20,302 nucleotides of DNA from Paracamarosporium sp. OC-R06-R3 (GCA_019828545.1 JACVRA010000281.1:349-20650), one strand, 5' to 3'; shown: positions 8,703 to 19,912, counted from the first letter of the stretch. Translations and numbers: made by a program. The notes: a model not told the origin generated them from the letters alone.

Positions 8703-11700
8703 ATGTCGCTCACGCCCAACAACCCCAGGATCATGAGCCCTGCCTGGGGTAGCGGCCTGAAGCTCACACCCTCAACCTCGCCCTTCCTCAAGAGTACCCC
8801 GCTGCGCTCGCCCATCAAGTCCCACCGTGCCGAAGCCTCATTGGCACTTCGCCAGGTCATTGGAACAACGGTCAGCTCGGCCAATTCCTTCGACACCCTC
8901 CCCAATGCGCGCTCCTTCGCCTTCTGCGCCGGCGCTGCTGCCGTCCTCGCTACTGTGGACGATGAACAGAACGTCTCACAGCGCTTCTTCCGCGCCCGCC
9001 CGACTACGAATCCAGTCAATCCCTCCGCTTCTGTGTATGGGGGCCCGTCCACCCCAACGCAGAATGAGAGCCGCAATCGCACTGCCTCGTCTCTTCGCGA
9101 CGCTGGCCTAGGCGCATCCCCGTTGGCATCGCCTGCCCACGACTGGAACGATTCACCTGGCGGGAGGTCGTGGTCGGCAAGAGAGAGGATAAAGGCTGCG
9201 ACGTGCGTAGCCTTCAGTCCTGATGGCAAATTTCTCGCTGTTGGAGAGGTCAGTTCGTCTCTATGGTCACAAGGAGTGCTTCACCTAGGGCAACTCCGGG
9301 TATCGGAGCGTTTGATGCGGCGCTGTAACTTGGCAGAGCTTGTGCTAACTACATCAGACCGGATATAAACCGCGCGTGCTGATCTTCTCGACAGCATCCG
9401 ATGCTCCTTCAGAAACCCCACTGACCGCGCTTTCCGACCATACTTTTGGCGTCAAATGTCTTGCCTTCTCACCGGATTCACAATACTTGGCTAGTCTGGG
9501 ATCCCCCAATGATGGTTTCCTCTACGTCTGGAGCATCAATTCGCGAACAGGAGCAGCTACCTTGCACGCGAGCAACAAATGCACATCAAACATAAACAGA
9601 ATAGCGTGGATGGGCAATAGTCTCATATCGTAAGTTAGCCTGAGGCATACACACATTTTGGCCTAAAGTCTTCCAAACAGAACGTCGGCAGCTAACAAAA
9701 TCGACAGCGTCGGAACCAGGCATGTGAAGGTCTGGAGGACCGATGAGCCCAATCCTGCATCTAGGCTATCTAAGACACGCCAAAGCGATGCTTCTTTCCT
9801 ATCAAGTAGCATGCACAAGACATTACCTGGCAGAAATTGCCTACTGGAAAGTCTGCTGGAGGCTAATTTCACGAGTGTCGTTGCTGTGGCTCCTTCGAAA
9901 GCTGTCGTTGCATCAGATAAAGGTCAACTTTGCCTCATTGACGACAGCGATGGCACCCAACGATTTTACAAAGTCGCAGAAGCTGGGATCGCTGTGACGT
10001 CAATGACAGTGGATCCGAAAGGCCGACTACATCTCGCCAGCAGCCAAGGGGGTCTCAAAACACTCAATATCAGCGATACCGTTGGTTCACTCACTCCACC
10101 CCCTTCACCACCTCCTAGAGTAGAATCTCCAACTGTCACCTTGACAACGGACTCCAGCAAGATTGAAGCGGTTGGCTCCCTACTCGATTACCTTGTCACC
10201 GTTGACTCCCAAAACTCAATTCGATTGTCTCACATATGCGCCTCGGACGACGAAAGCATTGTTGGTGACGTCTTGCAAAAGCTACCTGCACATGGTGACC
10301 CTGTGCTTGGAGTGGCTCCCTTGACGAAATCAAACTCCACTGGTGCCTCATTCTATACGTGGTCTACAGGAGGTACAGTTCTGTTCTGGAGCCTAGAAGG
10401 CACTTACAAGGACACGGTAGAGGTGCCACTCGAGCAGATTAGTGGGTTGGATGTGGAGGCCAACGAACTAAAAACCGTTACCTCATCTTCCGACGCAAAT
10501 CTTTTGGTTGCTGGTGACAAGTATGGCGTGCTCAGGTTTGTTGTGACCTTACATTAGAGCCGTACAATTACTGATAATTGCCACAGGATCATCGACCGCC
10601 AAACCAAATCTAGTGTCTTCGATTTCAAGGCTCACTCAAACGAGATAACGGGCATAGCCATGTTCGAAGGCAAGGAGACAGCGTACATCGCAACCAGTGC
10701 TAGAGACCGCATGATTCAGATCTTCCAGAAAAAGAACGACAGTTGGGATCTCCTACAGACTTTGGACGAGCATGTCGGAGCTGTGACCGGCGTGGTCTTC
10801 TCCAGAAACGGGGAAAGATTGGTCTCCATGAGTTCTGACCGTACCCTTGTTGTACGCGAGCTTGTTTCTCGTCAAGACACAGACAACACGCAAAATGCTT
10901 TTATCATATTGCGCACGGTGATGTTGAAGACATCACCTGTGTCCATGACCTGGGATGCAGACCAAGACGATGTTCTCTTGGTCTCCACGACCGATCGTCA
11001 AGTACACAAATACGACTTGCGCAATGGCCAGTGTCTAAGCAGTTTTCGGGCTTCAGATACTGAAGGCGGCGATGCCGTCGTACTCTCATCGTTGGCGCAT
11101 ATACCGCGCACTTGGGGCGCTCCTCTCATTGCTGGAGTGTCCAGCACCGATAAATCGATTCGAATTTATGAAGAAAACGGAACCTTGATCGCTCGCGACT
11201 GGGGTCATACGGAAGGCGTACGAGATATCGCTTTGTTGAACCCTGATAGTGATGACTCGGACGATACAGGGGAAAGGTCATTAGTGACCGTAGCGGTGGA
11301 TGGCACCATTTTTGTCTGGGGTCTTCTGCTCCAAGCGCCTTCTCGGCAGCACATGTCGCACTCTATGGATCTACTGGGACCAAGCACACCGACGAACAGG
11401 GATCTCTTAGCCAACCAGCCGCCGTTAAGACGCGTTTTCTCCCAGTCGGAGCTTGCAAGATTTCAACGTTCAGAAGATGACCAGACTACACCCACAGGCA
11501 ATCGCTCACCAAAGCTGCGCAAGAAGCTCTCCAAGTTTTCGCTGGCCAACACCCCGAAACTTGAGCCCTCTCCAATATCCAGCATTACAAAAGATCGTGG
11601 GTCAGGTTCTGCACAAGGATATACGCGCAGAACAAACCGCAACCGGTCCCCGTCGCCTCCAAGCCCTCGTCATCCGCAGGTCACGAAACGTCGCTCGTCA

Positions 11701-12165
11701 ATGGACGTCCGAGTCCGTTCAAAACCTTCTACCGCTGAGTTCGGAAGCCTTGCGTCTTCGACGGAGAGCCTCTGTCGAACCCTACGAGCGTTTCGAAAGC
11801 GTATTGCCATCAGTAACGACAGCCTCAGTCCAGATGTTGTGCGCGAGGTGGAACAGGAGCTGGCCTTGACTGCGCGTGCGGTTGGGGAAAGAGCGAAATC
11901 GAACGTAGCGTTGAATGAGACGACGATACAAAGGCTGCTTGATCAATATTCCGAGCGTCTGGTGTCGATACTGGACGAGAAGATTTCTGCCAGCGTAGCG
12001 TTCCACGCTAGGCAGAATAGCGAGGCTGGCATGTCAGGAGGGCTTATATCTCCAGCGCTACAGCAAGAGGAAGACGCGACGACAAGCAAAGAGGGCGATA
12101 GAGAGGGAGAAGAATCTTTTAGTAGCACGAGCGATTCTCTGCCTGACGAAGCATCCGGGCAGTAG
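8703..12165 (+). CDS. WD40-repeat scaffold protein of the MAPKBP1/WDR62 type
   Basis: Four exons join in phase to 1083 aa: 8703-9248, 9358-9629, 9681-10535 and 10587-12165. The introns are 109, 51 and 51 bp; the first has a perfect CTAAC branch before ATCAG. The N-terminal 150 residues are disordered and rich in Ser/Thr-Pro. WD repeats follow: CVAFSPDGKFLAVGE joined to TGYKPRVLIF (about 170-192), then DHTFGVKCLAFSPDSQYLAS with FLYVWSI, VKVWR, a middle set, HVGAVTGVVFSRNGERLVSM, and VTVAVDGTIFVWG at the end of the propeller region. This order, with the GETGYKP and HTFGVKCLAFSP words, resembles animal MAPK-binding protein 1/WDR62 and its uncharacterised fungal relatives, which are two-propeller scaffolds. 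A long Ser/Pro-rich linker follows (about 760-945), then a predicted helical, possibly coiled-coil segment (about 950-1030) and an acidic Ser-rich tail. It probably serves as a cytoplasmic protein-interaction scaffold. Partners are unknown, and a MAPK or spindle role is only an extrapolation from animals. Confidence 0.85.
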
Positions 12166-12663
12166 GTGGATGGACCGGCAGGACGAACGGGGCGTTCGCA
12201 GAGCACTGGCATGGCGTTCAGGATATCGGGTGACAGGGTAGAGAGTGTGATTGGTCATGAGGGAGTCGAGAACACGGCAATAGTGCGAGGGCATTATTGG
12301 GCTGCATTCTTCTTGTCGACGACGATACCACTTACGATATGTACTATAGAAGCATTTGTGTTTTAGCATTAGAGTAATATGCCTTTTCACGGAGGCTTCC
12401 AGTAGTGTATTTTGTTGGCAGTAGTACTCTACTGGGTACTTTACTGTGGACAGCGCCAAGGAATAGAGTGCATGGGTGGGAGAACTATAATTGGGTCGAG
12501 TATTAATATGGGTAGGGCGGACGGATGTGGCACAGGCAGGTTGCGGACTCGGTGGCACCCCGCATGCACATGCATGGCTTCTTCGGACAAGTCGTTGATA
12601 AAGCTTAGCACGCCACGTACAGTGGCATCGGACCACAGTCGTAACATTTGGGGCTGGAAGGAT

Positions 12664-12675
12664 GCGGGGCCCCAG
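12664..12675. promoter_or_regulatory. Back-to-back CreA-type sites (candidate)
   Basis: GCGGGG at 12664-12669 is followed directly by CCCCAG at 12670-12675. Each fits SYGGRG, the consensus of the fungal carbon-catabolite repressor CreA, in opposite orientation. It lies about 0.9 kb upstream of acetyl-CoA synthetase, a gene class repressed by glucose in Aspergillus. Further single matches (CTGGAG) are at 12956-12961 and 13046-13051. The motif is short and common in GC-rich DNA, so this is only a candidate. Confidence 0.3.
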
Positions 12676-13073
12676 ATGCCAGGCCTGTGGTTGGGCCAGG
12701 CGAAGCCGGGTCGGGCTATTCACAGCTGCAGTGCGTGGATGGTGGTGGTGGTGATATCGGCGGCGCGGTACTTCGGTTATGGGCAGACAGGCCACGCCTC
12801 GGGCCGCCCAATTTAATGCGCCGACTTCCCCAGGCCCGAGGGCGATGCATCAGTTAGTCAGACGGCGATTATTGGGGGACGCTGTGCGGGCTACTTGGAG
12901 TAGCGGGTTGAGAGAATTACTGCACGGGGGGTTGGTGGGCTCCACAACCGAACACCTGGAGCAGCGCAGGGCTCCTGCAGCACCCGTGGCACGAGACGCG
13001 GCCGAAATTTCCAGGGACCGAGCTTTGCCCTTCTGGCGCTTTATTCTGGAGCCGCGGAAGGGCGTGTGGCCAG

Positions 13074-13087
13074 TCCGGACAAGCGGA
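13074..13087. promoter_or_regulatory. FacB/CSRE-like element (candidate)
   Basis: The pattern TCC-N8-GGA fits the loose consensus remembered for the acetate regulator FacB (TCS-N8-10-SGA). It lies about 0.5 kb upstream of the acetyl-CoA synthetase start, where such a site would be expected. The consensus is degenerate and chance matches are likely. Confidence 0.25.
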
Positions 13088-13162
13088 TTGAGGCCTTGAC
13101 CGAGAGCCGCCAAGGGTCCCCGTTGATGGACTGAGGCGACCTCATGACGGCAGAGCCGTTCG

Positions 13163-13177
13163 TCCCCGCAGACCGGA
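13163..13177. promoter_or_regulatory. Second FacB/CSRE-like element (candidate)
   Basis: TCC-N9-GGA again fits the FacB-type pattern and lies about 90 bp from the previous candidate, some 0.4 kb upstream of the acetyl-CoA synthetase start. Two matches near each other are mildly supportive. The GC-rich composition lowers their weight. Confidence 0.25.
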
Positions 13178-13260
13178 CGGCGAGGGGCAGCGACGAGACG
13201 AGACGAGCGGGCGCTGAGGCATTGGCTTGAGGCGGTGGGCCTCCTTCATAAGAGAGGCAG

Positions 13261-13331
13261 CGCTTCCTCTTCCTCTTCTCTGCCTCTTCCTCCCTCCCTC
13301 CTCTCCTCTGCTCTCCCCTCCCCTCCCCTCG
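13261..13331 (+). promoter_or_regulatory. CT-rich core-promoter tract
   Basis: About 70 bases are almost purely C and T, built from CTTCCTCTT and CCCTCCCCTC blocks. The tract ends about 250 bp upstream of the acetyl-CoA synthetase ATG. Pyrimidine tracts just upstream of transcription starts are typical of strongly expressed filamentous-fungal genes. Transcription probably starts at or just after its right end. Confidence 0.5.
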
Positions 13332-13579
13332 CAAGCAACCGAGCCTGAGCATCGCGTAATCCAGCTAGCTCTAGCCTGGCAGAGCTTCTCCGAGACGACG
13401 CGGCGTGCAATCAACAATCGCCCGAGCCCTTTACCCGGATCGCACGCCCGTCATAAGAAGGCGAGCTGTTCCGTCGTCGAGCGAGCCCCTCACCCCTCGC
13501 CAGCGCTGGAGCTCGCTGCCCGCCGTCGCGCCCCCGACCCCCGCCGTATTACGTTGCCCACGCCCGCCGCGATTCCACC

Positions 13580-15924
13580 ATGTCCGACGGCGCGACAAAG
13601 CCGCCCGTCGTGCACGAGGCCCACGAGGTCGACACCTTCCACGTCCCCAAGGCCTTTTACGAGTGAGTGTGCCTGCGCGGCGAAGCGGGGTCACCCCGCC
13701 AACCCAGCCCCGAATCGGGACAACTCCGCTGACGCCTGATCCAAGCAAGCACCCGCACACAAAGCCCCATCTCGACGGCCTCGAGCACTACCAGCAGCTC
13801 TACAAGGAGTCCATCCAGGACCCCCACAAGTTCTGGGGCCGGCTTGCCCGCGAGCTGCTTACGTGGGAGCGCGACTTCCAGACAGTACACGCCGGCAGCT
13901 TTGAGAACGGCGACAATGCCTGGTTCGTCGAGGGCAAGCTGAACGCCAGCTTCAACTGCGTCGACCGCCACGCCTTCAAGAACCCGGACAAGCCTGCCAT
14001 CATCTACGAGGCCGACGATGCTGCCGACGGCCGCATCATCACCTACGGCGAGCTCCTGCGCCAGGTCTCGAAGCTCGCCTACACCCTCAAGGAGATGGGC
14101 GTCCGCAAGGGCGACACCGTGGCCCTGTACCTCCCCATGATTCCCGAGGCTGTCATTTCCTTCCTGGCTTGCTCGCGTATTGGTGCTGTGCACTCGGTCG
14201 TCTTTGCCGGTTTCTCCTCAGACTCGCTGCGTGACCGCATCATCGACGCAGAGTGCAAGGTCGTCATCACCACCGACGAGGGCAAGCGCGGTGGAAAGAC
14301 CATCAGCACCAAGAAGATTGTCGACGACGCGCTAAAGCAGTGCCCCGACGTCTCACACTGCTTGGTCTACAAGCGCACAGGCACCGACGTCCCGTGGACA
14401 AAGGGCCGAGACTGGTGGTGGCACGAGGAGGTCGAGAAGTACCCCAACTACATTGCCCCCGAGTCCATGAGCTCCGAAGACCCGCTGTTCCTGCTGTACA
14501 CGTCTGGCTCTACCGGCAAGCCAAAGGGTGTTATGCACACGACTGGTGGATACCTCATCGGTGCTGCAGCGACGGGCAAGTACGTCTTTGACATTCACGA
14601 CAAAGACGTATTTTTCTGCGGTGGAGACGTAGGGTGGATCACTGGACACACATATGTCGTGTATGCACCGCTGCTGCTGGGTGTTGCCACTGTTGTATTC
14701 GAGGGCACACCGGCGTACCCCAACTTCTCGCGCTACTGGGATATCGTCGACAAATACAATGTCAGCCAATTCTACGTTGCTCCTACGGCGCTGCGATTAC
14801 TCAAGCGCGCCGGTGACGAGCACGTCAAGCACCAGATGAAGAACCTACGTGTGCTGGGATCTGTGGGCGAGCCCATTGCCGCAGAGGTGTGGAAGTGGTA
14901 CTTTGAGGTTGTAGGAAAGGAGGAGGCACATGTTGTAGACGTAAGCATTCTTTCGACTGGAATGTGATAGCGGACTAACATCCACAGACATACTGGCAAA
15001 CAGAAACTGGCTCACACGTCATCACACCGCTGGGTGGTGTAACGCCCACCAAGCCTGGATCGGCATCTCTCCCCTTCTTCGGTATCGAACCTGCCATCAT
15101 CGACCCCGTGTCTGGCGAGGAGATCCACGGAAACGATGTCGAGGGCGTGCTTGCTTTCAAGCAGCCGTGGCCGAGCATGGCCCGCACAGTCTGGGGCGCA
15201 CACAAGCGGTACATGGACACGTACCTGAACGTATACAAGGGCTACTACGTAAGTACCAAGACCACATGAACACGGAGATATGCCGTGCTAACGCCGGCAG
15301 TTCACGGGCGATGGCGCAGGGCGCGATCATGAGGGCTACTACTGGATCCGAGGCCGCGTAGACGACGTCGTAAACGTCAGTGGCCACCGCCTGTCTACCG
15401 CCGAGATCGAAGCCGCTCTTATCGAGCACCGTAAGCCACCTTTGCCGTAGATTGCAGATCCACCCCTCTAACCTCACAACCAGATGCCGTGGCCGAAGCG
15501 GCCGTCGTCGGCGTGAACGACGAGCTGACGGGCCAAGCGGTCAACGCCTTCGTCGCGCTCAAGGACGGCAGCGACAACTCGGACCAGACAAAGAAGGATC
15601 TGATAGTGCAGGTGCGCAAGTCGATTGGTCCGTTTGCCGCGCCCAAAGCCATCTTCGTTGTGCCGGATCTCCCCAAGACGCGGTCCGGGAAGATCATGCG
15701 GCGCATTCTGCGCAAGATCTTGGCGGGCGAGGAGGACCAGTTGGGCGACACGACAACGGTAAGCCACGATTCTTGTTTGCGTCGCCAAGCGGTGTCTTGT
15801 ACAGAGCGACGCGCGTCGTATTTTGGAGTGCACGCGTGAACCGGAGCTAACGAGTGCGCAGCTGTCGGATCCGTCGGTCGTTGATAAGATCATTGACGTG
15901 GTGCATTCGGCCAAGAAGAAGTAG
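13580..15924 (+). CDS. facA: Acetyl-CoA synthetase (acetate-CoA ligase)
   Basis: Six exons join in phase to 668 aa, the usual fungal length: 13580-13662, 13746-14940, 14988-15248, 15301-15430, 15484-15758 and 15862-15924. The introns are 83, 47, 52, 53 and 103 bp, several with CTAAC branch sites. The ATG lies in CCACCATGT and begins MSDGATKPP, with no mitochondrial presequence, so the enzyme should be cytosolic/nuclear. It makes acetyl-CoA from acetate, CoA and ATP through acetyl-AMP. Visible motifs are [17 protein letters not shown], the AMP-binding loop [12 protein letters not shown] (279-290), [18 protein letters not shown], the adenine-site motif TYWQTETG (427-434), [11 protein letters not shown] with [15 protein letters not shown], and the C-terminal [11 protein letters not shown] whose Lys626 is the adenylation lysine. 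No key residue is missing. CreA-like and FacB-like sites plus a CT tract upstream fit regulation by acetate and glucose. The gene is known as facA/acuA/ACS in other fungi. Confidence 0.97.
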
Positions 15925-16716
15925 AGGGCCATGGGCGGCGTTTGAGTGGCGCGCGGGTTTCACTAGCCACTCTTGTCGCGAAGGGCCAAGGGAAGGCCGA
16001 CGAAAGCAGCTTGGTGCCCGGCTGGGAGAGTCTCTGCTGGATGGATGGATGGATGGGGAGCGTTCGCAGAGCGGAGTTGGACGTCGCACCGGCGGCTCGT
16101 AAGCCCGGACGCAGACATTGTATTCCAGTTATTCTTAGTACCCAGCACGGCGTCTACGATATCCAGTAGCGAAGCGCCAGAGTGTTTACCACGTTTCCTC
16201 CCAAACAATTGCACCGTGAGAACGACAAAGGGCCTGCGGGGCCTTTTGCCCAGTGCTGCAGCCGTGACAGGTGTGGCTTGCCGACAGAGCCGGTTTCGAA
16301 GTGGTTTGGGCCCAGCCCCTGTCACTTGTCGCCAAGGAGACGCATGGGAGGCGGGCAGTGCACTGGGCTGACGACGGCTGTTGGCCTTCTCAGCCGGGCC
16401 ATGGCGAGTCTGCTCAGTATCTATACCGTCGTGTGTTTTCCCCCGCGTCGCTCGCTGCTGTAGTTTCTGCCGTGCGTGGCGTTGTCTTGAAAGAAGCCCA
16501 GCCGTCGACGCCACACGTCTCCCGTGCCGAAAAGGATTCGGTGGATCCGCAGCCTCCCCGTACGTACCGAAGGCGACGGCCGCTCAAGAGTACACTCTAC
16601 GTGAAGACGAGCGGTACCTGAAAGAGGACAAAGGAAGGGCAGGCGTCGGGCGAGAAGGACGCCGTTCGCGGCACGCACACATACACACAAACACACACAC
16701 ACATACTCGGGACACG
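15925..16716. other. Intergenic between acetyl-CoA synthetase and ADAM genes
   Basis: No gene is supported. A short GGAT/ATGG microsatellite lies at 16038-16056 in the 3' flank of the synthetase gene. A CA-rich tract (16672-16704) sits just before the ADAM start codon, probably in its leader. The ADAM frame is open upstream to 16381, but the extension has no family words and the signal peptide begins at 16717. Confidence 0.5.
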
Positions 16717-19369
16717 ATGCGGTTACCACGGACGCTCGCCGCGTGCGCAACATGGCTGCTTGCGCTCACCACGGCGGCCACGGCATCCTCCACGGCGCGA
16801 GACCCGCTGCAGCGCATCGGGCTCGCCAAGCACGCAGACATCCTCACGCAGAACCACAGAGTCACGGCCCTCTCCTCGTTCGACCTCGCCTTCGACTTCT
16901 CCACCACAGGCCAGCGCATACGGCTCAGCCTCGAGCCAAACCACGACTTGTTCGTCGACGGCGCGAAGATCAGCTATCTCGGCGAGGATGGCACGATTCA
17001 CAGCGAGGAGCCTGTAGACCGGTTACAGCACAAGATTTACAAGGGCACGGCGTGGCTGAAGAGAGGCGGCCGCTGGGACAGAGCCGGCTGGGCGCGCATA
17101 GATGTGCGGCGCGACGGCGTGGACCCGCTGTTCGAGGGCACGTTTACGATCCATCATGACCACCACCATGTCTTGCTTGGGGAGAACTACAGGAGTACCA
17201 TGGTCGAGGGGGATCCGGAGGTCGAGCTTGGGTCTGGGCAGGAGAAGATGGTGGTGTTTCGCGATAGCGATATGGGGAGGGTGCAGGGGCAGGGAGAAGA
17301 GCATGCGGAGCTGAAGAGGAGGGATGCTGGGCCGGCGTGTGTGAGTGATGAGCTTGGGTTTAATACGCATGAGGATCACCCTGTGTATGCGTCTATGCGG
17401 GCGCGCAGCGCAGAGGAGAATTTCTTCGCCATGCCGTTCTCCGCGATGCTCGGGAAGAGGCAGTCGGATATTCCTGGGGGAGGGAACGGCGCCGGTGTGA
17501 ACCTCGTGTCGTCGATTGGGAGCACGGCCGGGTGTCCGACTACGCGGAAGGTTGCGCTCGTGGGCGTGGCGACGGACTGCACGTACATCAAGGCGTTTAG
17601 CTCGGACAAGAACAAGACGAGGGACAACGTCATCAAGCAGATGAACTCTGCGTCTGAGCTGTTCGAGTCGACGTTTAATATCTCGCTGGGGCTCGCCAAC
17701 GTGCTCATCACGGAGCCGCAGTGCCCGACGTCGGAACAGACGGCTACGCCGTGGAACCAGGACTGCTCGGCGAGCGTCGACATCCAGCGGAGGCTGAACC
17801 TGTTTTCTTCGTGGCGCGGCAGCCAGAGCGATGGGTTTAGCCACTGGACGCTACTCTCGACGTGCAACACGGGGTCTGCCGTGGGCCTGGCATGGCTCGG
17901 GCAGGCGTGCGTTGCCGGCTCGCAGTCCAACGGCGGGCAGAACGAGACGGTCAGCGGCGCGAACGTCGTCGTCCGGACCTCGACAGAATGGCAGGTCATC
18001 GCCCACGAAACAGGCCACACGTTCGGCGCCGTCCACGATTGCACGTCCGACTCGTGCTCCAACAGCAACACGGTCAGCGCACAGCAATGCTGCCCACTCT
18101 CCTCCACCACCTGCGACGCCGGCGAGCAGTTCATCATGAACCCGTCCACCGCGCAGGGCATCACGCGCTTCTCCGCGTGCTCCATCGGCAACATCTGCTC
18201 CGCGCTCGGCCGCAACAGCGTAAAGTCAACCTGCCTCTCCAACAACCGCAACATCAACCTCAACACGACGCAAACGTGCGGCAACGGCATCGTCGAAGGC
18301 GACGAAGACTGCGACTGCGGCGGCGACTCCTGCGGCGACAACGCCTGCTGCGACGCCTCAACCTGCAAGTTCAAGGCCTCGGCCGTCTGCGACGACTCAA
18401 ACGAAGACTGCTGCCGCGACTGCCAATTCGCGTCCTCGACCACCGTGTGCCGCGCCTCCAACGGCGACTGCGACCCCGAGGAGACATGCACCGGTTCATC
18501 TCCCTACTGTCCCGACGACGAAACCCAGCCCGACGGCACGGATTGCGGCTCCGGCCTCAAGTGCGCCAGCGGCCAGTGTACGAGCCGCGACCAGCAGTGC
18601 AAGACTATCATGGGGAGCTACACCCAGGGGAACGATACCTATGCGTGCGACAATAGCAATTGCATGCTTAGCTGTGCGTCGCCTGAGTTCGGCAATGCGT
18701 GCTATGGGCTGCAGCAGAACTTTTTGGATGGCACGGAGTGTGTGGGTGGGGGGAAGTGCCAGAATGTGAGTTTTTTTCTTTTTCTTTATTTCTTCTTCTT
18801 TTTGTTTTGTTGCTGGCATTGTCGCCTGATGGCAGTTTTTACGTTTCTGCTTTGCTTTGCCCCTTTTCCGTGCTCATCCATCCCCCATCTACCTTTACCT
18901 TTACCTTCACCCCTGTTTCTATCTATCCCCCCCTCAACCAACATCCCAAAACCCCACACATGCTAACACATCCCAGGGCCAATGCACAGGCGGCTCGGTA
19001 GGCAACGAAGTCCGCGACTGGATCCTCGACCACAAACCCCTCGTCATCGGCCTCGCCGCCGGCATCGGCGGCCTCATCCTGCTCTCCATCCTCGGCTGCT
19101 GCGTGCGCGCGTGCCGCCGCCGCCGCCGCCAGAAAGTCTACGCCGCGAACGCCGCCGCCGCGTATCCCGCTGGGGGACGCCTCGGTCGACGACGCACGGG
19201 CGGCCCGCCGAGTCCGTCGGGCGCCGCGCCGCTCGTGAGCCAGATTCCTCCTGGGGGTGGAGGTCCTGGTGGAGGAGGCATGTGGAATCCTGCGGCGGGC
19301 GCGGGTCATGCTGGGCCCGTGCCGCCGCCGCCGATGCTGCAGCGGGGCGGGAGTGTGCGGTATGCGTAG
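16717..19369 (+). CDS. ADM-B: Fungal ADAM disintegrin-metalloprotease, membrane-anchored
   Basis: Two exons (16717-18765, 18977-19369) join in phase to 813 aa. The 211-bp intron has a GTGAGT donor, a GCTAACA branch site and a CCCAG acceptor. It starts with a signal peptide (MRLPRTLAACATWLLALTT). A propeptide (about 25-248) follows, with basic cleavage sites KRR at 200-202 and KR at 247-248, the latter Kex2-like before QSD. The reprolysin-type zinc protease domain has HETGHTFGAVHD at 430-441, with all three His and the Glu present; the downstream Met-turn region reads QFIMNPS. A disintegrin domain (about 521-600, CGNGIVEGDEDCDCGG to CPDD) and a Cys-rich region follow. Exon 2 supplies one membrane helix (about 705-727), an Arg-rich stop-transfer stretch and a Gly/Pro-rich tail with PPPPM. 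The order matches Aspergillus ADM-A/ADM-B. It is expected to be a plasma-membrane or secretory-route sheddase; the substrate is unknown. I chose ATG 16717 over the upstream in-frame ATG-type start because it opens the signal peptide. Confidence 0.93.
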
Positions 19370-19840
19370 TAGGGGGATGTATAGCGTTACTCTTTTTAAC
19401 TGAGGGTCGGTGGGTTGTATATTGCATGGGACTTATCTAGCATGGAAATCATCTGGCATGGAATTTACCTGGCATGGTACGGCGTGGTTTGAGCTGGGAT
19501 TTAGCATGGCATGGCATGGTATCGCGTGGCATCGCTTGATGGGTTGCATATTTAGCTGTCTGTCTGTCTGGCTGTCTGTCTGTCTATTCTGCGTAACGTG
19601 ACGTGACGAAATGAAATGAATTGAATGCTTATTTGTTCATGTTGGTTTGCGTTTTCGCTCGTCTTGTGGTTGTCGTTGTACGGGGGTTTTTATTGCGCGG
19701 CGAGGCGAGGCGTTTTGTGGTGGATTGGAAAGGTAGAGGGGGGGGTGTGTACGCTGTGCCTAGCTGTGGGGCTGGGATAGACCAACCGTGGGCTTTGGCC
19801 TCTAGCATCATCCCGCCTTGTGTCCGCTTAGTCACGTCAA
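19370..19840. repeat. GCATGG cluster and TGTC microsatellite downstream of the ADAM gene
   Basis: Between 19424 and 19534 the word GCATGG (or one-base variants) recurs about every 10-25 bases, ending in three tandem copies near 19504-19520. A tetranucleotide run of TGTC units follows at 19556-19586 with one CTGG interruption. No coding frame is supported. The stretch is the 3' flank of the ADAM gene. The remainder to 19840 is G/T-rich and featureless. Confidence 0.6.
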
Positions 19841-19878
19841 GACGCTTCGCCGGGGCTAGGGATTGCAGTGAAAGCTTA
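19841..19878 (+). repeat. Dispersed 38-bp repeat, copy 1
   Basis: First of four direct copies. It carries GC-leaning variants (CTTCGCCGGGGC, CTAGGG) where the other copies mostly have A or T, so it may be the least mutated. It keeps the shared second half ATTGCAGTGAAAGCTTA. Confidence 0.7.
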
Positions 19879-19912
19879 CGCTACGCTTGCTCTAATCATG
19901 TACATCAGGCAA

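Larger units (their letters stand above)
12166..13579. other. Long intergenic region / acetyl-CoA synthetase promoter
   Basis: About 1.4 kb has no supported gene. The left part is the 3' flank of the WD40 gene. The right part is the promoter and leader of the acetyl-CoA synthetase gene and becomes GC-rich, with a pyrimidine tract at 13261-13331. A 245-codon minus frame (12795-12058) crosses it but has low-complexity His, Arg and Cys composition and overlaps the WD40 3' end, so it is not counted. Confidence 0.5.

Noticed and set aside
8582..9229. 215-codon minus frame
   Set aside because: Antisense to the first exon of the WD40 gene, which has clear WD motifs and in-phase introns.
12058..12795. 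245-codon minus frame between the WD40 and synthetase genes
   Set aside because: Overlaps the WD40 3' end, shows a poly-His start and no motif or signal; composition looks like chance in GC-rich DNA.
13405..13579. Upstream extension of the acetyl-CoA synthetase frame to 13405
   Set aside because: This frame reads through intron 1 and lacks synthetase sequence; the true N-terminus starts at ATG 13580 in another phase and splices at 13663-13745.
17376..18491. 371-codon minus-strand frame opposite the ADAM gene
   Set aside because: It lies entirely inside the ADAM exon, whose domains are unmistakable. The long antisense frame results from high GC at third codon positions and has no family motif.
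17862..18656. 264-codon plus frame rich in Arg and His
   Set aside because: Out-of-phase shadow of the ADAM exon with extreme Arg/His/Gln composition.
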